Assembly (NCBI RefSeq): GCF_030549615.1
Contig: NZ_CP130832.1
Span: 4,476,001-4,540,000 of the forward strand
Direction of reading: 5' to 3'
DNA from: Stenotrophomonas sp. 610A2
GTDB taxonomy: Bacteria; Pseudomonadota; Gammaproteobacteria; Xanthomonadales; Xanthomonadaceae
DNA: 64,000 nt
The notes beneath the pieces are model-generated. The model did no database searches, was not told where the DNA came from, and worked only from the letters and a program-made list of their open reading frames with translations. Positions within the stretch are counted from its first letter, which is position 1. Each line of letters opens with the position of its first letter. Of the stretch, positions 8,714-17,276 are shown piece after piece. The position numbers were made by a program, and so were the translations under genes.

Positions 8714-8810
8714 GGGTGTTGGATTGAGGCTTGGCTTGTTTCGCTGGCGTTGCTGAAGGCCGTGCTATAGCAATAGTCGGCATCACTGCCTGCAACGCAA
8801 GGGAGCATGT

Positions 8811-8903
8811 ATGAAGCGCAGAAGGCTCAGCCAGCGCAGCATCATCCTGATCGGCATCGCCGTCATCGCCGCTGTTGTCGCGCTGTCGGTGGTGCCTTGG
8901 TAG
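8811..8903 (+). CDS. 30-aa single-helix membrane peptide
   Basis: The frame ATG (8811) to TAG (8901) encodes 30 residues: a basic head (MKRRRLSQRS) then a continuous hydrophobic helix (IILIGIAVIAAVVAL) ending SVVPW. GGGAG lies 5 nt upstream of the start, a good ribosome site. The charge pattern predicts a bitopic inner-membrane peptide with the N-terminus inside. No family recognised. It sits 97 bp after the ester hydrolase gene; expression would need proof. Confidence 0.55.
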   Translation: MKRRRLSQRSIILIGIAVIAAVVALSVVPW

Positions 8904-9068
8904 TTGTTAACGCCGCGTGGCATAGCGCGGTGCAGCGCACGTCATGGCCGCAGTGCAGTTCGCACAATACGCAGCGATACCCGATTCTGCGTATTCACGC
9001 ATTGCCGCCTGTTCACGATCCCGGCTATAGCTGGAAAGCCAGATCCGGGGGGATCACATACCGGAGCA

Positions 9069-9326
9069 ATGTCATTGGACAAGATCAAATTCTTCCTCGA
9101 AGGGCCCGGCCGTCAGCGTCGATTGGTGACCTTGCTGGCTACTGAATCCAGGAACGTCGCCAAGGGCAGCAGCGATGGTCGCCGCGTCGCGACCATGGGG
9201 CTGAGCGACGTCTGCTTCCATACGATGATCGATGAGCAAGGCAACATCGCCAAGCAGATCGACTTCGATGGCTACCGCTTCAAGTTCCGTGACTCCAACC
9301 TGCCATGGGATCTGATGATCGCCTGA
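9069..9326 (+). CDS. small unknown protein, 85 aa
   Basis: Starts MSLDKIKFFLEG and ends NLPWDLMIA. No signal peptide or membrane helix; it is a mixed charged soluble protein. The only visible SD-like GGAG is just 2 nt before the ATG, too close to be comfortable, so the exact start is uncertain. I do not recognise a family. It lies alone between the 30-aa membrane peptide and the BON-domain gene, all on the plus strand. Confidence 0.5.
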   Translation: MSLDKIKFFLEGPGRQRRLVTLLATESRNVAKGSSDGRRVATMGLSDVCFHTMIDEQGNIAKQIDFDGYRFKFRDSNLPWDLMIA

Positions 9327-9484
9327 TCGTGTGCGACGCAGACAACCTGCATTCACATCACCCGGCCTGCATTACGCGAACTTTCCTTTTCATGCACCTG
9401 CCCATCACCGGATGCAGGCATCCACTTAATCGTGGTTGCTGCATCCTGCAGCTGGAGCATCGTTGCTCTGATCGGAGACGCGTC

Positions 9485-9838
9485 ATGGATACCCGCAAGA
9501 TGAAGCAACTGCTGTTCGCAGGTGTGATCGCTGTTGGCTGCGCAGGCACTGCCCTCACCGTGCAGGCCGCAGGCCAGACCGCTCACTCCACGCACGATCA
9601 GGCCTCCGAGCAGCCAGGCACCGATACCTGGATCACCACCAAGGTGAAGGCCGATCTGCTTACCACCAAGGATGTATCCGGCACCGAGATAAAGGTGGAA
9701 ACGGTCAACGGCGTGGTGACACTGACCGGCGCCGTCGCCACCAAGGCGGAAGCCGACCGCGCCATTGCCGCCGCACGTGCAATCAAGGGCGTGAAGAGCG
9801 TGAACAGTTCGGCACTGACGGTCGCACCCGCGCGTTGA
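9485..9838 (+). CDS. periplasmic BON-domain protein
   Basis: 117 aa from the ATG at 9485, with GGAG 7 nt upstream. A signal peptide covers about residues 1-28 (KQLLFAGVIAVGCAGTALTVQA). The mature part holds one BON domain (residues ~45-115): WITTKVKADLL, then VETVNGVVTLTGAV, then AAARAIKGVKSVNSS. This is the phospholipid-binding/osmotic-stress fold seen in OsmY. Single-BON proteins of this size are envelope stress proteins in gammaproteobacteria. A strong bidirectional terminator follows. Confidence 0.88.
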   Translation: MDTRKMKQLLFAGVIAVGCAGTALTVQAAGQTAHSTHDQASEQPGTDTWITTKVKADLLTTKDVSGTEIKVETVNGVVTLTGAVATKAEADRAIAAARAIKGVKSVNSSALTVAPAR

Positions 9839-9898
9839 CCCACTGATGTCGATCCACTGATAAAGCCGTAGTCCCTGGATAGACATCAACCGGATACA

Positions 9899-9930
9899 GA
9901 GAAAGCGGCACCTCACGGTGCCGCTTTCTC
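9899..9930. terminator. bidirectional terminator between BON gene and surface-protein gene
   Basis: A 14-bp perfect stem GAGAAAGCGGCACC (9899-9912) / GGTGCCGCTTTCTC (9917-9930) with a 4-nt loop lies between the ends of two convergent genes and can serve both. Confidence 0.8.
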
Positions 9931-9977
9931 GTTTCAGTCGCCGACAGCCGGCAATCCAGTCGGCTGCTTGAGCATGC

Positions 9978-12900
9978 TTAGATCAAGCCGACCTTCATCG
10001 TGTCCTGCACAAGCAGCTCGGCATCCAGGCCCGAGTGCTGGTACACAACATACGAGACGCCTTCGATGGACTGCTTGCCCATCGACGCCCAATCACCCAG
10101 ATCGGGGCCGCCCGTACCCAGCAGATCATCGATGTTGACGACATCGCCGGCATTGCCCTTCACCATCATCTGCACCGTCTGCTTGTCGCCCTGATGGAAC
10201 AGATCCACCTGGCCGTTTGCGAGCACGTCCTTCAGTGACAGGGTCAAGGTGTTGTTGCCGGTGCCGGTGAGGTCGATGACTTCAACGCCGGAGAGCTTGC
10301 CCGCCGAGGTGGCCAGGTTGAGGTTCAAGGCCTGGCCTGCACCTGCGATCTTCAGGACGTCGATACCATCACCGCCATGGATGCCCTTGTTGCCGGCATT
10401 GGCCAGATAGCTGGCAGCGGCATACTTCAAGGTGATCATGTCATCACCCGCACTGCCGTAATACGTGTCGACAAGCTCATCAACGGTGTTCGCGTCGCGA
10501 ACGTCCGACACATGCGTGACCTGCGTCTGGCTGAAAGCACCAACGGTGATCTTCCCGCCTGCCGGAATGATGTCGAAGCTGCCCACATCCACGCCTTCCG
10601 GCGCGGTGAAGGCATAGGCCTTGACGTAACGCTTGGAAGTCAGCGTACCGGTGATGGTTTCGCGCTTGAGCTCGTTGCCGGCCACGTCATAGATGACGAT
10701 CACCGCACCCCCTGCCGTATTGTCCAAGCCGGACAAGGTCAGCTGGAACTTGTTTGCGGATTTTTCCAGGTCAACGTGCAGCACGGCATCCTCGCCCCCG
10801 GTGAGGGTCAGGCCCGCCAGCGTTGCGGTGGTCGCCGCACCCTTGCTCAGGGTTCCGTTCACCGCGCTCACGGTCACGCCCTTGCCGATGTAGGCATCAT
10901 CAATGACCAGCGTACTCGCGATGTTCAGCGTATCGCTCAGCGCCTTGGTGGCAAAGCCACCACCAATCACGCTGTAGGCGTCCGACTTCGGCCCCTGCAC
11001 GCCATTGGCTACAATGCTGACCGCCACGTCGAAGTCATAGGCAACACCCTGCGCGGTTGCAACGGCATTGCTGGTTACCGCAGCAGGTACCTTCACCGTC
11101 ACCTGGCCGGCAGTCACCTGCGCGGCGGTCAGTACATGTGCATAGGTAGCGATGCCCCACTGAACCTGCACGATATCGCCGGCCTTGGCGCTGGATCCGT
11201 CCAGGGAAACAATCATGTCGACGCCATTGCTTGCTTCCGCGGCAGTCAGCACACCTTCGGCCTCGGCGATCTTGACGATGGAGGGTGCGCCCAGCTTGGC
11301 GGTCAACTCGACATTGCGCTCGATGGTCTGCCCGATGGTGCCTGAAGTACTGACAACACGTGCCTGGATGGTCCAGCTCTGCGCATGCGGCTGCATATCG
11401 GTGAAGTACCACTTGCCATCCTTGACCAGCGCGGTGCCCCACTGCTTGCCGCCATCGGTGGACACTTCAATCCTGGCGCCGATGGGCAGGACCGAGGTCA
11501 GCTCACCCTGCACCAGCCGGCCCGAGCTGCCATCGGCGGTGCTGTAGTCGCCGGCAGTGTGGCTGTCCTTGCCCATCATCACGATGGACATGTCCAACTG
11601 CACGCCGACACCGGACTGCACCAGCACTTCCGCCGCAAACAACGAGTGCTTGTAGACATCATAGGTGATGCCGGCGACGACGACCTGGCTCTGCAGCTGC
11701 CATTCGCCCTGGACCGCGCCGTTCATCATCGCACCGAGCACCACGTTGTCGCCGGCATTGCCCTTGACCAGGACCTGCACGTTGCCATCGGCAACGAACT
11801 GATCACGTGCACCAGTGCCAAGTACATCGGCAATCGACATCTTCAGCGTGTTATTGCCGCTGCCGGTGATGTCGAAGATCTCGATGGAATCTATCTTGTC
11901 CTTCAACAGCGCCAGGTCCAGCACCTGCTTGGCGCCGGTCAGCTTGAGCGTATCCGCACCGCCGCCACCGGCAACGCCACCGCTGGTCGCCGCGTTGATA
12001 TGGGCGACGTTGGCCAGCGTGAACACGTTGTCCTCGTTGCCACCGTAGTAGGTGCCGGCCTTGTTCTCGATGGTCTGGTTGGCGAGTACGTTGAGCTCGC
12101 TTGCGCCGCCACGGAACTCGAAGTTATCCAGGCCGATCCAATCCCAATCACCGATGACGCACTTGCCCGGGATCCGCGCCCCGGTAGTCACCACCATGTA
12201 CGAGAACTCCTGGCCTGCGGGCGCCTTGAAGTACGCATTCACGGTGTTCGGCCAATATGCCGACAGCGACTGCTGGCCAACCTGTGCGCCACTGGCCGAA
12301 TAGAACCTCACCGTCGTCGCTGCGAAATAGCCTGCCTGCAGGTTGGTCACCAGGAACTTGACCTCGGACACCGGGCCTTCGGTGAAGTCGATGCGTGTGC
12401 GACCGGTGACGCCGATCTTCATGCCGGTGTTGATCGCAGGATCGTAGTTGGTCAGCCCGGTCATCAAGCCGTAGATCTTGGACAGGTTGTAGTCGTACTC
12501 GGAGGTGATGCGCAGGCCCTTGTGGGTAGTGCTCTGTCCGGTATTGAGATCGACGTAGCCTGCGCCGGTGAAGTCGATGTAACGCTGCTCGCCCATGTCG
12601 CGGTACTTGGAGCTGTTGCCGGCCTTGTCGATGATCGCGGCGATCACATCACCGCTGGCGACCGAGAAGCCGGGCGCAATGCGCACGCTGCCAGCGCTTA
12701 CATCTTTGGCAGTCAGTGAGTGATCAAAGCGCTGGCCGTTCAGCACCACGCTGACGATATCGCCTGCCGAAACCGAGGCGGTATTGAACGCGACGGTCAG
12801 GTACGCGCCGTCCACCGTCAACTTGGTCGGCGCATCCGGTGCCAGCGTATCGAGGATCACCTCGCGTGATTCGACTTCGCCACTGCGGCCGGCGGCGTTG

Positions 12901-13847
12901 ACCACCTTGGTCTGGATCGACCAGTTGCCCGCATGGCTGTTGTTGTCCTGCGCGGCCCAGCTCAGCCCATCCACCATTGCCTGGGTCCAGCTGAGGCCAC
13001 CATCGGTGGATACCAGCAGACGCTCATCGGCGGCGAGCTGGGCACTCAGCGAACCCTGCATCAGGCGACCGGCACCACCGTCGTTGGTGAGCCAGTCACT
13101 GCTGCTGACGCCCCAGTCCTTGCTCATCGAAGTTACGCTGGCGATCTGGGTCGGCACGCGCACCTGTACCTCGATGACGTGCTTGTCCGAGATTTCCGAA
13201 GCATTGGCGGCCTGGTCGGTCATCACCACTTCAAACTCGTGGCGACCATCGGGAAGCTCGGCACCTGGCGTGAACGACCAGTTGCCGTCATCGGCAACCA
13301 ACGCTTCGCCGATCACCTGACCGTTGTCGATGATGGTGACGGTGGCGCCAGCCTCGCCCTTGCCCGACAGCGTGGGCATGTTGTCATCGGTAGTGCCGCC
13401 GTTGCCGACCGAACCGGTCTGCGCGCCAACGTCATCATGAACCTCTTCAATCACCGGTTTCTCGGGCGCGACCCTGTCCACGATGATCAGGTATGGCGTG
13501 GACTCTTCGCTGACGGCGCCGCTAGGGGCCTCGTGGATGACGCTGATACTGTGCTTGCCACTTGCCAGCGGGATGACAGGGGTGAAACTCCAGGTTCCAT
13601 CGTTGCCCACCACGGCATGGCCGAGCAGGTAGCGTCCCTCATACACATGCACCAGATCGCCAGGGCGTCCCCTGCCGATGATCTCCGGGCGGTTGTCATC
13701 GGTGTAGCCACCATTGGCGATGATTCCGGTCTTGCTGCCTTGGTCGTCAAGAATCATCTCGATGACGGGCACACTGCCAGCTGCATACACATCCATATGA
13801 TTGATCTTCGCCTTCTGCGAGATCTGACCGTCAACCACTGCGTCCAC
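9978..13847 (-). CDS. large modular surface protein/adhesin, probable type I secretion substrate
   Basis: 1289 aa. GTG start at 13847 with GGAG 7 nt upstream; no signal peptide. Residues ~30-125 and ~126-230 are two bacterial Ig-like domains (GYTDDNRPEIIGRG, GTTDDNMPTLSGKG; each ends with DGTWSFTP-like strands). The rest is a duplication: unit A (~235-751) and unit B (~752-1289) share the order of an STDGG-containing domain, an Ig-like domain, a lectin-like beta domain, and a C-module with DLTGTGNNTL / VKGNAGD and a Y-V-Y-x-H tail. That C-module resembles the terminal region of RTX-type type I secretion substrates (BapA-like), yet occurs twice. Acidic, almost Cys-free composition (one Cys, ~563) fits an extracellular protein. 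No ABC/MFP/TolC export genes are adjacent. Confidence 0.8.
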   Translation of the reverse strand: MDAVVDGQISQKAKINHMDVYAAGSVPVIEMILDDQGSKTGIIANGGYTDDNRPEIIGRGRPGDLVHVYEGRYLLGHAVVGNDGTWSFTPVIPLASGKHSISVIHEAPSGAVSEESTPYLIIVDRVAPEKPVIEEVHDDVGAQTGSVGNGGTTDDNMPTLSGKGEAGATVTIIDNGQVIGEALVADDGNWSFTPGAELPDGRHEFEVVMTDQAANASEISDKHVIEVQVRVPTQIASVTSMSKDWGVSSSDWLTNDGGAGRLMQGSLSAQLAADERLLVSTDGGLSWTQAMVDGLSWAAQDNNSHAGNWSIQTKVVNAAGRSGEVESREVILDTLAPDAPTKLTVDGAYLTVAFNTASVSAGDIVSVVLNGQRFDHSLTAKDVSAGSVRIAPGFSVASGDVIAAIIDKAGNSSKYRDMGEQRYIDFTGAGYVDLNTGQSTTHKGLRITSEYDYNLSKIYGLMTGLTNYDPAINTGMKIGVTGRTRIDFTEGPVSEVKFLVTNLQAGYFAATTVRFYSASGAQVGQQSLSAYWPNTVNAYFKAPAGQEFSYMVVTTGARIPGKCVIGDWDWIGLDNFEFRGGASELNVLANQTIENKAGTYYGGNEDNVFTLANVAHINAATSGGVAGGGGADTLKLTGAKQVLDLALLKDKIDSIEIFDITGSGNNTLKMSIADVLGTGARDQFVADGNVQVLVKGNAGDNVVLGAMMNGAVQGEWQLQSQVVVAGITYDVYKHSLFAAEVLVQSGVGVQLDMSIVMMGKDSHTAGDYSTADGSSGRLVQGELTSVLPIGARIEVSTDGGKQWGTALVKDGKWYFTDMQPHAQSWTIQARVVSTSGTIGQTIERNVELTAKLGAPSIVKIAEAEGVLTAAEASNGVDMIVSLDGSSAKAGDIVQVQWGIATYAHVLTAAQVTAGQVTVKVPAAVTSNAVATAQGVAYDFDVAVSIVANGVQGPKSDAYSVIGGGFATKALSDTLNIASTLVIDDAYIGKGVTVSAVNGTLSKGAATTATLAGLTLTGGEDAVLHVDLEKSANKFQLTLSGLDNTAGGAVIVIYDVAGNELKRETITGTLTSKRYVKAYAFTAPEGVDVGSFDIIPAGGKITVGAFSQTQVTHVSDVRDANTVDELVDTYYGSAGDDMITLKYAAASYLANAGNKGIHGGDGIDVLKIAGAGQALNLNLATSAGKLSGVEVIDLTGTGNNTLTLSLKDVLANGQVDLFHQGDKQTVQMMVKGNAGDVVNIDDLLGTGGPDLGDWASMGKQSIEGVSYVVYQHSGLDAELLVQDTMKVGLI

Positions 13848-13860
13848 TTACTGTCTCCAT

Positions 13861-14749
13861 AGTTTCGAATAGAACACGCAGCCACCTCGCAGCAGCTGCG
13901 CACTTGAACTTTCTGCCTTGATCCATTGCAGGTACCGCCATGCGCGCGCGGCCTCACGCGCCCTATCACGCCATTTGTGAGGGCCGTTGACGTTTGCGAC
14001 ATGCCTGATATCGAACAGCCCGGGCGATGGCATCAGTGCATCGCGGCACGGGCAGCTCGTCGTATTGCTTCACAACGCTTTCTCGCTGCCCCGACCCGGC
14101 GCAGCATCAAACCCAGGCCGCAGCGCGGCCTGCAACAAAACTCAACGTGTCAAACGTGATGACCACAACATCGCAGCAAGTACTTCGACCCGAGAGCGTC
14201 GCTGCCTATCCGCGGATTGCCGGGGCTGCAGGTATTCAAAGGCAGTGAGCCGGAACCGAGGACTACCGGCTTGGTGATGGACCGATTGCCGACGCAAGCC
14301 AGCCCGTACAGCAGCGTACGGCGGGATTATCAGCAGCTTTCCAAAATAGATACATGGGAAACAACTTAAAAACTGACAACGCGTTTCGAGTATGAGATTG
14401 CAATTACTCCGTGCCGCGTTGTCGTCTTGCTGGGGACGGTTTTTGTCCCTCTTGTTTCTCTAGTGAAACTTCGACGCATGCCGTCCGTATTGGATGGATA
14501 CGAGCAGCCTGCGTCGCAGCAGTTACGGCCCGGGGCCGGCTTCATACCCAAGATTAGGCTCTGTCCTACAGAAGAATCCCATCAGCTGAAGCAACATCGC
14601 GGCAGCATCCCAGCGGCAAGTGGATCCGGCGGTTGCCTGCCGGGATTCATGCGAGCAGAAACACCTTGGAACCGCGTGTAGCAGCCTTCCTTGGCAACCA
14701 CGTTTCCAACCGCAAAGCGGGACGAACATCCATCTGAACGGAGAGCGGA
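13861..14749. other. 889-bp divergent intergenic region, no convincing gene
   Basis: Only short, poorly supported frames occur here. An AT-rich patch at ~14330-14400 could hold promoters for the divergent surface-protein and glycosyltransferase genes. A 9-bp inverted repeat GACAACGCG (14375-14383) / CGCGTTGTC (14415-14423) flanks it, and a small GGGAC...GTCCC hairpin follows at ~14433-14449. The unusual length leaves room for long 5' leaders or a decayed gene. Confidence 0.5.
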
Positions 14750-16930
14750 ATGAGTCGCTTGCACGGAAGAATTCCGCAACGATCAAACAATCGCCAGGCA
14801 AGCCTTGTCGAAGCAACTTACGCAGCGGTTCTATCCCTGTACCAACGCGGCCAGCTGGCACAGGCACTGGAGTTGTGCCGCGGCAAACTGTTGAAGCTGG
14901 CACCACGCCATCCCGGTGGCCTGGTCTGTGCGGGCGTCATCTGCTATCTCAACAAGGACTACCCGGCTGCAGAGCGCTATCTGCAGACCGCAGCGACGAA
15001 AGGGGACAACGCCGACGCCTATACCAATCTGGCACTGACGTTTGCTGCCTCCCATCGCGTGCCCGAGGCGGAGCAAGCCTATCGGCGTTCGCTGGCGCTG
15101 AATCCCGCCCAGGCCAATGCCTGGAACAACCTGGGCAATATCCTCAAGAACAGCTTCAGGCCGGAGCGACAAGCAGAAGCACTGGAGTGCTACCGGCACG
15201 CAATCAAGGCAGATCCGGGCTACGCCACCGCTTACAACAATCTCGGCCACGCACTCGATGCGATTGATGGAAACAAGAGCGCCGCGGAGCAGAACTTCCG
15301 CTCGGCCATCGCCTGCAACCCGGATTACCTGCAGCCGCAGCTGAACCTTGCAAGCATCCTGGAGAAGACTGGAAGGGAAGTTGAAGCCCTCGATTGCCTG
15401 CGGCAGGCACTGGCACTGCATGCAGGCAATGCCGAGATCACGGGTCGCATCCTCAGTCTGCGCCGTCGCTTGGCGGATTGGGATGACAGGCAACCATCGA
15501 TCGACGAATTTCTCGCCCTGCTGGCGCAAGGCGACGGCGGCGACGTGTCGCCGCTCGACATGCTTGCCTGGCCGGAGTTCGATGCCGCAACGTTGCGTGG
15601 ACTGGCCAGCCAGTTTGGTCGCAAGCGCTGGGCATCCGCGCTGGCCGCAGCACCGCTGGTTTCGCCGGTTGCCAGCGCGCGCGTCGGAGGCCTGCGCATC
15701 GGCTATCTATCGGCAGACTTCCGCAACCACCCGGTTGCCCATCTGATAACCGACGTAATTGCTGCCCATGATCGCGAGCGTTTCGAAGCGCACCTGTATG
15801 CCTACGGGCCGGAGGTCGACGATGAGGAACGGCGGCGACTGATTGCGGCTGCGGACAACTTCACCGTCATCAGCCAGATGGACGATCTGCAGGCCGCACA
15901 GCTGATCCGCGACGACAGGATCGATATCCTGATCGACCTCACCGGCTACACAACCCACGCCCGCCTTGGAATCTGCGCGCTGCGGCCAGCCCCCGTCATT
16001 GCGTCGTGGATTGGTTACGTCGGCACCTTGGGCGAACCGCGGCTTGCCGACTACATCATCAGCGACGCCGTGGCGACGCCACCAACGCACGCCGCGCATT
16101 TCAGCGAGGCGCTGGCGCTGATGCCGGAATGCTTCCAGCCGAACTGTCCACTGACGCCGCTGGCGGATCCACCCACACGTGCGGCGGAAAATCTGCCCTC
16201 CGATGCCGTGGTGTTCTGCAGCTTCAACCAGGTCTTCAAGTTCACCCCGCAGCTCTGGGATGACTGGTGCGAAATTCTGCGCAAGGTGCCTCAGGGCGTG
16301 CTGTGGATCGCGCCGGGATCGGCTGAAGTGATCCGCAGCAACCTGCTCAAGGAGACGATGGCACGTGGCATAGATCCAGGGAGGATCATATTCGCCAAGC
16401 GCCAATCACTCGCAGATCACCGTGCGCGCATCGCCCTTGCCGATATCGCGCTGGACACCTACCCCTACAACTCCGGTGCAACGGCGAGCGATGCATTGCG
16501 CGCAGGCGTTCCGTTGATCACCTGCATGGGTGAAACCTTCGTCAGTCGCATGGCGGGCAGTCTGTTGCACACATTGGGCATGCATGAGCTCTGCACCACA
16601 TCCCGACCTGACTACATATCACTGGCGATCGAGTTGGCGAATGACGCAGCCAGGCGGGACGCGATCCGCCGCAAGCTGGCCGAGCGATTGGGCACTTCGG
16701 TGCTCTACCAGTCCGACAGGTTCGCCGCGCAGCTCGAACAGCTGCTGCAGGCCATGCACGCGCAGGCCAGACGCGGTCAGCGGGAGCTCATCGATCTGAG
16801 CTGCGCGGTACAGTCGCCGGGTAGTGGCTGGTGCGGGGGCGTCCCAATGCCTGTTGAATCGCTCGGGTTCCCGAACGTCACCCCTGTCTCAGGGAATCCA
16901 CATCATCGAGGTCCTCCGGTGCCGCGATAA
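14750..16930 (+). CDS. TPR-containing GT41 glycosyltransferase (O-GlcNAc-transferase-like)
   Basis: 726 aa, ATG at 14750 with GGAGAG just upstream. Residues ~20-230 are tandem TPR helices (ADAYTNLALTFAASHRVPEAE, NAWNNLGNIL, ATAYNNLGHALDAID). From ~300 the protein follows the catalytic region of OGT/SPY-like enzymes: YLSADFRNHPVAHLI, DILIDLTGYTTHARLG, ASWIGYVGTLG, FCSFNQVFKFTPQLWD, LDTYPYNSGATASDALRAGVP (UDP-sugar-binding part). The last ~35 residues, rich in Pro and Gly, look like an unconserved tail. GT41 enzymes transfer a sugar from a nucleotide donor to Ser/Thr or, in HMW1C, to Asn of adhesins. It is head-to-head with the giant surface protein, a possible acceptor. Confidence 0.9.
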   Translation: MSRLHGRIPQRSNNRQASLVEATYAAVLSLYQRGQLAQALELCRGKLLKLAPRHPGGLVCAGVICYLNKDYPAAERYLQTAATKGDNADAYTNLALTFAASHRVPEAEQAYRRSLALNPAQANAWNNLGNILKNSFRPERQAEALECYRHAIKADPGYATAYNNLGHALDAIDGNKSAAEQNFRSAIACNPDYLQPQLNLASILEKTGREVEALDCLRQALALHAGNAEITGRILSLRRRLADWDDRQPSIDEFLALLAQGDGGDVSPLDMLAWPEFDAATLRGLASQFGRKRWASALAAAPLVSPVASARVGGLRIGYLSADFRNHPVAHLITDVIAAHDRERFEAHLYAYGPEVDDEERRRLIAAADNFTVISQMDDLQAAQLIRDDRIDILIDLTGYTTHARLGICALRPAPVIASWIGYVGTLGEPRLADYIISDAVATPPTHAAHFSEALALMPECFQPNCPLTPLADPPTRAAENLPSDAVVFCSFNQVFKFTPQLWDDWCEILRKVPQGVLWIAPGSAEVIRSNLLKETMARGIDPGRIIFAKRQSLADHRARIALADIALDTYPYNSGATASDALRAGVPLITCMGETFVSRMAGSLLHTLGMHELCTTSRPDYISLAIELANDAARRDAIRRKLAERLGTSVLYQSDRFAAQLEQLLQAMHAQARRGQRELIDLSCAVQSPGSGWCGGVPMPVESLGFPNVTPVSGNPHHRGPPVPR

Positions 16931-17276
16931 TGGCGCAGCTTCGTCCTGATTGGCGCGGCTGCTGATCGGCCCCCCGTTCACCAAGATTGCCGCATCCGAT
17001 GGGAACAACCACCATTTCAGATTGCAGCGAGTCCAACCTTGCGTGCTCACCTATAGCCATGCCTCTGTAGCTCGAACATCGCATATGAACCTCATTGAGC
17101 TATAACGGATTCCCTGCGTTTGGAAAAGGCCGGAATCCAGCACGGACTATGCACGCGACGCAATCTGATTCAGATCGCTGGCTTTTTGGGTGTAGGTATT
17201 GGAGCCACCCGAATTTCATGAGCAGAGCTCTCCTCCGCCCTATAGAACATTGGCAATTCTGTATCGAGGGACAGAA
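16931..17276. other. 346-bp convergent intergenic region
   Basis: It lies between the ends of the glycosyltransferase and McrC genes. No frame looks like a gene. A 7-bp inverted repeat GGATTCC (17107-17113) / GGAATCC (17132-17138) is present without a T-run. Base composition is less GC-rich than the flanking housekeeping DNA, which could mark the edge of the restriction-system insertion. Confidence 0.45.

Noticed and set aside
10377-12719. Two long plus-strand frames opposite the surface protein
   Set aside because: They cover the beta-rich repeats in antisense; no start signals or domain features, whereas the minus frame has clear Ig-like domains.
13845-13860. ATG at 13860 as the surface-protein start
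   Set aside because: It is in another frame and reaches a stop after nine codons; the GTG at 13847 has a properly spaced GGAG.
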